IMG/VR virus record: IMGVR_UViG_3300027797_000072
Span: 1 to 35,088 of that record
Reading direction: 5' to 3' (one strand)
DNA length: 35,088 bases
Source: a virus
Of the stretch, positions 24,664 through 30,527 are shown one piece after another (positions within the stretch are counted from its first letter, which is position 1; the number at the start of each line of letters is the position of its first letter). A model generated the notes under the pieces. The model was given only the letters and a program-made list of their open reading frames with translations. It was not told where the DNA came from and did not search any database. The translations under genes and the position numbers were made by a program.

Positions 24664-25305
24664 ATGTCAATCGCATCATTATCAAGATTTACAGTTCCAC
24701 TAGCATCAGGACAATCAGCTGCCTCACAAGGCATGCTGATGCCAAAACTGAAATATCGTTTTAGAATTCAGTTTGAGAACTTTGGCGTGTCTGCTGGTAC
24801 TACCGAACTTACAAAACAAGTTGCAACAGCAGTTAGACCAACTGTTACATTTGCTAACCAAACTATCGACGTATACAACTCAAAGATTAACTTTGCTGGT
24901 AAACCGGTATGGTCTACTATAGCAATCAAATTACGTGATGACGTAACTGGTGCTGTTAGCAAGCTAGTCGGCGAGCAATTACAAAAGCAGTTTGATTTCT
25001 TTGAACAAAGCTCAGCTGCATCCGGCGGAGACTACAAGTTTACCATGCGTATTGAGATGCTAGACGGCGGCAATGGCGCCTCTGCTCCAACAGCATTAGA
25101 AACTTGGGAGTGTTATGGTTGCTACATTACAGTTGCTAACTATAACGCATTAGACTATTCAGTTCAAACACAGGCGGAAATTGATATCACAATCCAGCCA
25201 GATAACTGTATTCAAGTAGGTGCCACTGCTGGCGTAGGAACAGCTAACTTTAAACAAACTCGCAGTACAAACATCACCGGCGGTGGTGGTCAGTTAGGCG
25301 GTTAA
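24664..25305 (+). CDS. 19: T4 gp19-like tail tube protein
   Basis: The protein polymerises into the inner tail tube through which DNA passes. The 213-residue product (163 in T4) has the family pattern: PKLKYRFRIQFENFG, a tube-lining VRPTVTFANQTIDVYNSKINFAGKPVWSTIAIKLRDD block, SGGDYKFTMRIEMLDG and TALETWECYGCYITVANYNALDYS followed by AEIDITIQPDNCIQ. CGGAG lies before ATG at 24664, 20 bases after the sheath stop, and ATATAAAC in the gap may act as a weak late promoter. A strong hairpin terminator follows, so gp18 and gp19 form one transcription unit. Confidence 0.92.
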   Translation: MSIASLSRFTVPLASGQSAASQGMLMPKLKYRFRIQFENFGVSAGTTELTKQVATAVRPTVTFANQTIDVYNSKINFAGKPVWSTIAIKLRDDVTGAVSKLVGEQLQKQFDFFEQSSAASGGDYKFTMRIEMLDGGNGASAPTALETWECYGCYITVANYNALDYSVQTQAEIDITIQPDNCIQVGATAGVGTANFKQTRSTNITGGGGQLGG

Positions 25306-25311
25306 TTAAAT

Positions 25312-25337
25312 AAAAAACCCACTCTGGTGGGTTTTTT
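25312..25337 (+). terminator. Rho-independent terminator after tail tube gene
   Basis: The stem CCCAC/GTGGG is extended by six A-T pairs, with a TCTG loop, and ends in TTTTTT. Being A-rich on the left arm, it may work in both directions. It ends the gp18-gp19 transcription unit. Confidence 0.9.
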
Positions 25338-25372
25338 ATTGACAGATAGTTAACTACGCAGTTTATTTTTTA

Positions 25373-25380
25373 AATAAATA
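25373..25380 (+). promoter_or_regulatory. Late promoter octamer AATAAATA, 5 bases before ATG
   Basis: AATAAATA-TTATT-ATG starts the operon after the gp19 terminator. It fits NATAAATA fully. There is no purine-rich ribosome site between the octamer and the ATG. Confidence 0.65.
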
Positions 25381-25385
25381 TTATT

Positions 25386-26381
25386 ATGGCCTTTACACCT
25401 TCTCAATCTTTAAACGGTTCTTTAGATGTTAATCTAAAAGATTATCAGCATGCCGCACGATTGTTTGTTGACGATCAGTTTAGATTACTACCAAAAACAA
25501 AATTTCTTTATCATGTGTCGTTCAGCATCAACGAAGCAGCCCTAAAAAGTATTGATCTAGTTCAACGACATCGAAACGAAATTAATATGTTAGTTAAGAG
25601 TGTAGATCTTCCTAATTTTACTATCAATACAGAAACACTTAATCAGTATAACAGAAAAAAGAACGTAGTAACAGGCCACAAGTACACTGCGGCAAACATT
25701 AAATTTCATGACGACAACATGGGGTTAATTAATCAACTATGGCAAAATTACTACACATACTACTTTGCCGACAGCACATCAGCAAAGACTGCCGGTGCTT
25801 ATAATCGAACAGCGACTAAGAATTTTAATTACGTTAAGACGGCATACGGATTTGACAACGGCAGTACTTTACCGTTTTTTAATTCAATTACAATTTATCA
25901 AATGGCAAGACATGAATATGTAAGCTATACTTTACAAAATCCAATTATAGCTAGTTGGAATCACGGTCCGTTAGATTCTTCCAATCAGGCGTCGCACGAC
26001 AACAGTGCTACAATTATGTTTGAAGCAGTGGCGTACGGTAATGGTATGGTAACCGCTGATGATCCTCCGGGATTTGGTTCAGAACATTATGATCAAACAC
26101 CAAGTCCACTAAGTGGCGGCACATCATTAACCGCAAGTCCAAGTTTTGCATCTAATGCAAGCGTTCAGGGTAACGCTCAATCTTTTGTTAACAATTTAAC
26201 TAGTACAATTAACGGATATCAAAATTCACAAAATTTACCCTCAGCACCTGCCACTAGTTCAGCTAGTAGTTTGTTAAACACAGTTCAACAAGGTGTTAGT
26301 GGAATACAGGGCATTGCGTTTCCAATAGCAAATGCTGTCAGCAATACAGTAACTGCAACAAAAGTTATTCTAGGATTATAA
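25386..26381 (+). CDS. Tail-tube-family protein, possibly baseplate tube initiator (gp54/gp48-like role)
   Basis: The 331-residue protein has tube-fold signs similar to gp19: FLYHVSFSINEAAL, MLVKSVDLPNFTINTETLNQYNRKKNVVTG, AANIKFHDDNMGLINQLWQNYYTYYF, then FNSITIYQMARHEYVSYTLQNPIIASWNHGPLD and a NSATIMFEAVAYGNGMV strand. The last 90 residues are Ser/Asn/Ala-rich with an amphipathic end. In T4, gp48 and gp54 share the gp19 fold and start the tube on the baseplate, so this could be such an initiator; equally it may be a second tube-like component. AATAAATA lies 5 bases before the ATG and no Shine-Dalgarno is seen. The next gene begins 1 base after the stop. Confidence 0.65.
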   Translation: MAFTPSQSLNGSLDVNLKDYQHAARLFVDDQFRLLPKTKFLYHVSFSINEAALKSIDLVQRHRNEINMLVKSVDLPNFTINTETLNQYNRKKNVVTGHKYTAANIKFHDDNMGLINQLWQNYYTYYFADSTSAKTAGAYNRTATKNFNYVKTAYGFDNGSTLPFFNSITIYQMARHEYVSYTLQNPIIASWNHGPLDSSNQASHDNSATIMFEAVAYGNGMVTADDPPGFGSEHYDQTPSPLSGGTSLTASPSFASNASVQGNAQSFVNNLTSTINGYQNSQNLPSAPATSSASSLLNTVQQGVSGIQGIAFPIANAVSNTVTATKVILGL

Positions 26382-26382
26382 C

Positions 26383-26751
26383 ATGGCAATAAATTTACCA
26401 AAATCTACAGCAGGGGACAGTGGTGTCGAAGTTCGTCAATTTTTTGATAAATTTTTTGTTAATCAAATAAGTTTTCCGAGCAATCAAATTGACGCAGTAG
26501 TTGGCTTTTTCTTAAAACATGGGTTTGATCCTGATAGCGCAAGAAGCACTAGTATTGTGTTACTTAATCAAGCAAGAACAGATAACATCAATGTGTTTGA
26601 ATTGGTGGACACATTAAAAAAACTTAGTGAGATACAATTAAGTCAAGTAGTAGCACAGGTGTTAAACACATATAGAGAAAAAATTAGTCTCTTAGGTTAT
26701 AGAATTGCCCCGCTAACCAATAACTACGAATCACGTAACATTTTAGTTTAA
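26383..26751 (+). CDS. Conserved phage protein of unknown function
   Basis: This 122-residue protein is predicted mostly helical. Visible blocks are VRQFFDKFFVNQISFPSNQ, VVGFFLKHGFDPDSARSTSIVLLNQARTDNINVFELVDTLKKLSEIQLSQVV and LNTYREKISLLGYR. I believe similar proteins occur at the same place in cyanophage T4-like genomes, but I cannot name a function. There are no membrane helices and no enzymatic motif. It begins 1 base after the tube-family gene and ends 1 base before gp4, so the three genes are tightly coupled. A role in tail or head assembly is the natural guess. Confidence 0.75.
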   Translation: MAINLPKSTAGDSGVEVRQFFDKFFVNQISFPSNQIDAVVGFFLKHGFDPDSARSTSIVLLNQARTDNINVFELVDTLKKLSEIQLSQVVAQVLNTYREKISLLGYRIAPLTNNYESRNILV

Positions 26752-26752
26752 T

Positions 26753-27190
26753 ATGGCCAGCAAATTCGCACGTGGTAAGTTTACTATGACTAACCCCGGC
26801 AAATATGTCGGGCTTAAAACTCCTGTATACCGCAGTAGTTGGGAATGGAGTTTTATGCGATTTTGCGACACAAACGAAAGTGTACAAAAATGGGCAAGTG
26901 AAGCAATACAAATCCCATACAGAGACCCGCTAACTGGCCGCAATACAGTGTACGTTCCGGATTTTTTTATACAGTATGTAGATAAGAAAAATCGAATGAT
27001 TGTAGAACTTATTGAAATTAAACCCGCGAGCCAGACGCTAATTGAACGAGTGGGCAAAAACAAGTACAATCAAGCACAGTTTGTTAAGAACCAAGCCAAA
27101 TGGGCCGCTGCCACAATGTGGTGTAGACAACAGGGTATAAAGTTTCGTATTGTCAATGAAAATGATTTATTTCATCAAGGCGGAGCATAA
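26753..27190 (+). CDS. 4: T4 gp4-like head completion protein (PD-(D/E)xK nuclease fold)
   Basis: T4 gp4 (150 residues) completes DNA-filled heads and is thought to trim the packaged DNA end. This 145-residue product keeps the pattern KYVGLKTPVYRSSWEWSFMRFCDTN, WASEAIQIPYRDPLTGRN and a nuclease core with PD at 69-70 and E88-I-K90 (P-D-x17-E-x-K). A basic N-terminus and a C-terminal KWAAATMWCRQQGIKFRIVNE helix-strand follow the family. It lies 1 base after the upstream gene, with no clear ribosome site, and 7 bases before the small terminase gene. Neighbours are tail, head-completion and packaging genes, which fits. Confidence 0.88.
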   Translation: MASKFARGKFTMTNPGKYVGLKTPVYRSSWEWSFMRFCDTNESVQKWASEAIQIPYRDPLTGRNTVYVPDFFIQYVDKKNRMIVELIEIKPASQTLIERVGKNKYNQAQFVKNQAKWAAATMWCRQQGIKFRIVNENDLFHQGGA

Positions 27191-27197
27191 GTAAAGT

Positions 27198-27686
27198 ATG
27201 ACTAAAAAACTTGAAGAACTTTTGAATTTGCCTGCTAGTAAAGAACTTATTAAGGCAGAAGAAAAAAAGAAACAAAAAACTGCTGGCGAAAAACCCGATA
27301 CGTTTTTACGCAGTATGGAAGAATTTGACAAAATTTCAGCTAGTTTGCCCGCAGTCAAGGGACTAGGTGATGCTGCAGATTCAGAGTTTGACGCACTTGC
27401 TCAACGTGCTACAGATGCCTATGACGATTTAATGGACTTAGGTATGAATGTAGAAGCACGTTACAGCGGACGTATTTTTGAAGTTGCCGGCGGTATGCTT
27501 AAAAACGCCATTGACGCTAAAGCCGCTAAAATTGATAAAAAACTTAAAATGATCGAACTACAGCTAAAGAAAGCTAAACTTGATCAAGATGCTAATCAAG
27601 AAGACAATAGTGTTAATATACAGGGTGATGGCTTTATTGTAGCAGATCGCAACAGTTTGATCGAAAGATTAAAGAATATGAAATAA
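27198..27686 (+). CDS. 16: T4 gp16-like terminase small subunit
   Basis: The small terminase recognises phage DNA and regulates the large subunit. At 162 residues (164 in T4) the product has the same plan: an acidic, disordered start with LEELLNLPAS, then a central coiled-coil core ALAQRATDAYDDLMDLGMNVEARYSGRIFEVAGGMLKNAIDAKAAKIDKKLKMIELQLKKAK, and a C-terminal NSVNIQGDGFIVADRNSLIERL, matching the MNIQNATVFMGSPTELMD type ending of T4 gp16. It lies 7 bases after gp4 and about 1.2 kb before gp17, with two other genes between. T4 has 16 and 17 adjacent, so the separation is a difference in arrangement. Confidence 0.75.
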   Translation: MTKKLEELLNLPASKELIKAEEKKKQKTAGEKPDTFLRSMEEFDKISASLPAVKGLGDAADSEFDALAQRATDAYDDLMDLGMNVEARYSGRIFEVAGGMLKNAIDAKAAKIDKKLKMIELQLKKAKLDQDANQEDNSVNIQGDGFIVADRNSLIERLKNMK

Positions 27687-27689
27687 ATA
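27682..27689 (+). promoter_or_regulatory. Late promoter octamer AATAAATA at the end of gp16
   Basis: AATAAATA overlaps the stop codon of the small terminase gene and ends 18 bases before the ATG at 27708. The leader has only a moderate CTGGGA ribosome site. Confidence 0.55.
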
Positions 27690-27707
27690 CAATACTGGGA
27701 TTACACA

Positions 27708-28316
27708 ATGAAATCATTTAAACAATACGTTATAGAAGGCAAACAAGTTTACGAATTTAAAGTAAAAATTGCCGGCGACTGTCCAAAAGACTGCGCTACT
27801 AAGATCAAGCAAGCATTATCTCAATTTAAAGTTGAATCATGCTCAGCAGGTAAAAGCACCCCTATTCAAGAAACACAAGTCGACTTCCCAGATCAAAAGA
27901 ATGTTGAAGTTACAGTATATGATATTACTACAGCATATCCAGCAACTAGTTTACAAATTCGTGATTTAGTAGCTGACTACTGTAGTGTTGCTCTTGCTAA
28001 AATTAAAGTACGCAATTTACTAGAACAAGACGAAGAAGCATTAAATCATGCTAACGATAAACCAACTGGCGAATCATTATTAGAAAAACCATTAGAAGAT
28101 GTAGATGGTCAAAAATTAGTTGGCGATAAGCAAGTAATGAGTTTACTTAAAGAATTAGGCTCACATACAAAGAAGCTAACACAATACAAAGGTGTTAACG
28201 AAAAGATTTTAGCAAAGAAAACTCCGAGTGAAAAAACAGTCAAGGCAGATAAAGTAGCACCTGCGAAGAGCCCGCTTGGTAAGGTTTCAAATCCAGATCC
28301 AAGAAAAGGAAAATAA
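27708..28316 (+). CDS. Conserved protein with prohead-targeting-like N-terminus; function unknown
   Basis: This 202-residue protein starts MKSFKQYVIEG. This lines up position by position with the T4 internal-protein capsid-targeting sequence MKTYQEFIAEA, which the prohead protease gp21 cleaves after Glu10. The mature part (11-110) looks like a small alpha-beta domain: VYEFKVKIAGDCPKDCATKIKQALSQFKVESC, with three Cys, then TPIQETQVDFPDQKNVEVTVYDITTAYPATSLQIRDLVADY. The C-terminal half is charged and Lys-rich, so it is likely flexible and could bind DNA. Its place between small and large terminase and its N-terminus suggest an internal head or prohead-core protein, but this is inference. Confidence 0.7.
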   Translation: MKSFKQYVIEGKQVYEFKVKIAGDCPKDCATKIKQALSQFKVESCSAGKSTPIQETQVDFPDQKNVEVTVYDITTAYPATSLQIRDLVADYCSVALAKIKVRNLLEQDEEALNHANDKPTGESLLEKPLEDVDGQKLVGDKQVMSLLKELGSHTKKLTQYKGVNEKILAKKTPSEKTVKADKVAPAKSPLGKVSNPDPRKGK

Positions 28317-28317
28317 T

Positions 28318-28860
28318 ATGAACTTTCAAGATTTATTAGCAAAGATGAAACAGCTTGACGAAAGCGATGTAGTCATGACTGAACCGGTAGACGGCGCAGT
28401 TCCTCCAGAAGCATCTACTGAAGTATCGGTTGAAGAATGTGGAATGGATATGATGCCACCGTCTCGTATGGCTGCTCCAAAACAAAGCGATTCAGTAACA
28501 ATGAACGTTAGTATGAACGGTAGCGGCGCAGGTGGTATCCGTGACTTATTGAATGTATTAAAAGATATTCAAGACGGACCAGAAAGCGAACCGCAACACT
28601 CACACGATAGCGAACACGACATTTTAATTGGAGAACCTGAAGAATCGTATGAAGAAGATGTGGGTGCCGGATTTAACGCATCTACAAACAATCCTGACCA
28701 AATAACATTAGACATTAATGACGTCATTAACGTCGGAACGCCTCCAAACAGCGGCGATCATCGTCCACGCCAAGCTGGATTGCCTATAGGCAATCCGCAC
28801 ATGCACGAAGGGTTAGTTAAACAACTAGCCGCACATTACGCAGATGTTAAAGGCCGTTAA
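28318..28860 (+). CDS. Acidic protein with prohead-protease-like N-terminus; function unknown
   Basis: Start chosen at 28318 because AAAAGGAAAA lies directly before it and it begins 1 base after the previous stop; an upstream ATG at 28276 would overlap the previous gene by 41 bases and lacks a ribosome site. The 180-residue product starts MNFQDLLAKMKQLDES, an amphipathic helix ending in L-D-E-S, which fits a T4 gp21 cleavage site. The rest is acidic and rich in Asp, Glu, Pro and Ser, with a helix GGIRDLLNVLKDIQDG near 75-90. It ends GNPHMHEGLVKQLAAHYADVKGR. No enzyme motif is seen. It may be a scaffold-core or internal head protein. A terminator follows. Confidence 0.7.
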   Translation: MNFQDLLAKMKQLDESDVVMTEPVDGAVPPEASTEVSVEECGMDMMPPSRMAAPKQSDSVTMNVSMNGSGAGGIRDLLNVLKDIQDGPESEPQHSHDSEHDILIGEPEESYEEDVGAGFNASTNNPDQITLDINDVINVGTPPNSGDHRPRQAGLPIGNPHMHEGLVKQLAAHYADVKGR

Positions 28861-28880
28861 TACTCCTTAACAGCATTATC

Positions 28881-28907
28881 AAAAGCACTCTTCGGGGTGC
28901 TTTTTTT
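28881..28907 (+). terminator. Rho-independent terminator with UUCG tetraloop
   Basis: AAAAGCACTC-TTCG-GGGTGCTTTT forms a 10-pair stem with one G-T wobble, closed by the very stable C(UUCG)G tetraloop, followed by a run of T (28901-28907). It ends the operon that starts at 25386 and lies just upstream of the terminase gene. Confidence 0.93.
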
Positions 28908-28908
28908 A

Positions 28909-28916
28909 TGTAAATA
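28909..28916 (+). promoter_or_regulatory. Late-promoter-like octamer TGTAAATA, 5 bases before ATG
   Basis: TGTAAATA-AACAT-ATG lies directly after the UUCG terminator and before the large terminase. It differs from NATAAATA at the second base. Since the terminator should stop upstream transcripts, a promoter is needed here, which supports the reading. Confidence 0.55.
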
Positions 28917-28921
28917 AACAT

Positions 28922-30517
28922 ATGGCAAAATCACTTGACGGCGTCTTAACCAAAAAAGCGCATACTACTGAACGGTTCACAGAAGAGCAGATTAAAGATC
29001 TGCTGGCCTGCGCCGACCCCGAAACCGGTTACTTATATTTTGCTAAACATTTCTTTTATATACAGCATCCTGTTAAAGGCAAGATGTTATTTCAACCTTT
29101 TGAATATCAAGAAGGGTTACTACACAGTTATCACGATTATCGTTTTAATGTAAACATGCTGCCGCGTCAAAGTGGCAAGACTACTTGTGCGTCAGCATAT
29201 CTGCTTTGGTTTGCTATGTTTCACCCAGATCAAACTATTCTAGTTGCCGCACACAAATATACAGGCTCGCAGGAAATTATGCAGCGTATTAGATACGGAT
29301 ATGAATTATGCCCTGATTATATTCGTAGCGGTGTTGTAAACTATAACAAAGGGTCAATGGAGTTTGATAATGGATCAAGAATTGTATCGGCTACTACAAC
29401 TGGCAACACTGGTCGTGGTATGTCAATTTCCCTACTGTATTGCGATGAGTTTGCATTCGTTCAACCAAATATCGCCACTGAGTTTTGGACTTCAATATCC
29501 CCGACACTAGCAACTGGTGGACGTGCAATTATAACAAGTACGCCAAACTCAGACGAAGATACATTTGCTAATATTTGGAAAGAGTCACAAGATAAATTTG
29601 ACGAGTTTGGCAGTGAACGCGAGGACAACTTAGGACGCAACGGGTTCCACGGATTTAGAGCAGAATGGCACGAACATCCGGATCGAGACGACAAATGGAA
29701 GTCTGTTGAAATGGGGCGTATTGGTGAAGAACGTTTCCGTCGAGAGTACGGCTGCGAGTTTTTAGTTTTTGACGAAACACTTATCAACAGTATTAAGCTA
29801 GCAGAGATGATGGGCAAAGAACCACAATTTAAGATGGGGCAAGTGCGTTGGTATAAAAAGCCAACTCCCGGTAATACTTATTTGGTAGGGTTAGATCCTA
29901 GTTTAGGTACGGGCGGCGACTACGCAGGTATACAAGTATTTGAATTGCCTAGTATGATACAGGTAGCAGAGTGGCAACACAACTTAACTATTATACAGGA
30001 TCAAGTTAAAATTTTTAGAGATGTAATTAGATATATCCAGGACGAAATAAGCCAAGATTACTCCAACAGCATCTACTGGAGTGTAGAAAATAACACATTA
30101 GGCGAAGCCGCACTAGTAGTAATTGCAAACTTAGGCGAAGACACATTCCCGGGATTATTCCTTAGCGAACCAGTTAAAAAAGGTCATGTGCGTAAATTCC
30201 GTAAAGGATTTAACACTACACACGGTAGTAAAATATCAGCATGTAGCCGCTTAAAATACTTTATTGAACAAGATCAAATGAAGATTAACAGTAAAGCATT
30301 GCTAAGTGAACTAAAAACATTTATTGCAGCGGGCGTAACATATAAAGCAAAAACTGGACAACACGACGATTTAGTGTCAGCGTTACTACTAATTGTACGC
30401 ATGACTGTAGTACTAGCAGATTGGGATCCTGCGGTATTTGCTAAACTTGCCATAGAATCCTCACTAGACGAAGATTGGCAAGCACCCTTGCCTATATTTG
30501 TTTCCTCAAACATCTGA
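28922..30517 (+). CDS. 17: T4 gp17-like terminase large subunit
   Basis: This is the ATPase-nuclease motor that pumps DNA into the prohead and cuts it. The 531-residue product (610 in T4) has the N-terminal adenine region FQPFEYQEGLL, Walker A LPRQSGKTT (80-88), Walker B SLLYCDE (170-176) with catalytic Glu176, and coupling motif ITSTPN (204-209). The nuclease domain has GLDPSLGTGGDYAG (323-336) with Asp325, YWSVENN (385-391) with Glu389, and GQHDDLVSALLL (479-490) with Asp482. All key residues are present. The start is set by the terminator and octamer immediately upstream; no Shine-Dalgarno is visible. Its TGA stop overlaps the next promoter octamer. Confidence 0.96.
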   Translation: MAKSLDGVLTKKAHTTERFTEEQIKDLLACADPETGYLYFAKHFFYIQHPVKGKMLFQPFEYQEGLLHSYHDYRFNVNMLPRQSGKTTCASAYLLWFAMFHPDQTILVAAHKYTGSQEIMQRIRYGYELCPDYIRSGVVNYNKGSMEFDNGSRIVSATTTGNTGRGMSISLLYCDEFAFVQPNIATEFWTSISPTLATGGRAIITSTPNSDEDTFANIWKESQDKFDEFGSEREDNLGRNGFHGFRAEWHEHPDRDDKWKSVEMGRIGEERFRREYGCEFLVFDETLINSIKLAEMMGKEPQFKMGQVRWYKKPTPGNTYLVGLDPSLGTGGDYAGIQVFELPSMIQVAEWQHNLTIIQDQVKIFRDVIRYIQDEISQDYSNSIYWSVENNTLGEAALVVIANLGEDTFPGLFLSEPVKKGHVRKFRKGFNTTHGSKISACSRLKYFIEQDQMKINSKALLSELKTFIAAGVTYKAKTGQHDDLVSALLLIVRMTVVLADWDPAVFAKLAIESSLDEDWQAPLPIFVSSNI

Positions 30518-30523
30518 TAAATA
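30516..30523 (+). promoter_or_regulatory. Late promoter octamer GATAAATA, 4 bases before ATG
   Basis: GATAAATA-TACT-ATG overlaps the gp17 stop codon and sits immediately before the start chosen for the next gene. It is a full match to the octamer at 8402 and 19381-19400. Confidence 0.65.
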
Positions 30524-30527
30524 TACT

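Noticed and set aside
28276-28317. Upstream ATG for the 180-residue acidic protein
   Set aside because: It would overlap the previous gene by 41 bases with no ribosome site, whereas ATG at 28318 follows AAAAGGAAAA and begins with a targeting-like helix.
30498-30527. Upstream in-frame ATG giving ten extra residues to the large unknown protein after gp17
   Set aside because: It lies inside gp17 and upstream of the GATAAATA octamer, with no ribosome site; the ATG at 30528 fits the promoter spacing seen at other genes.
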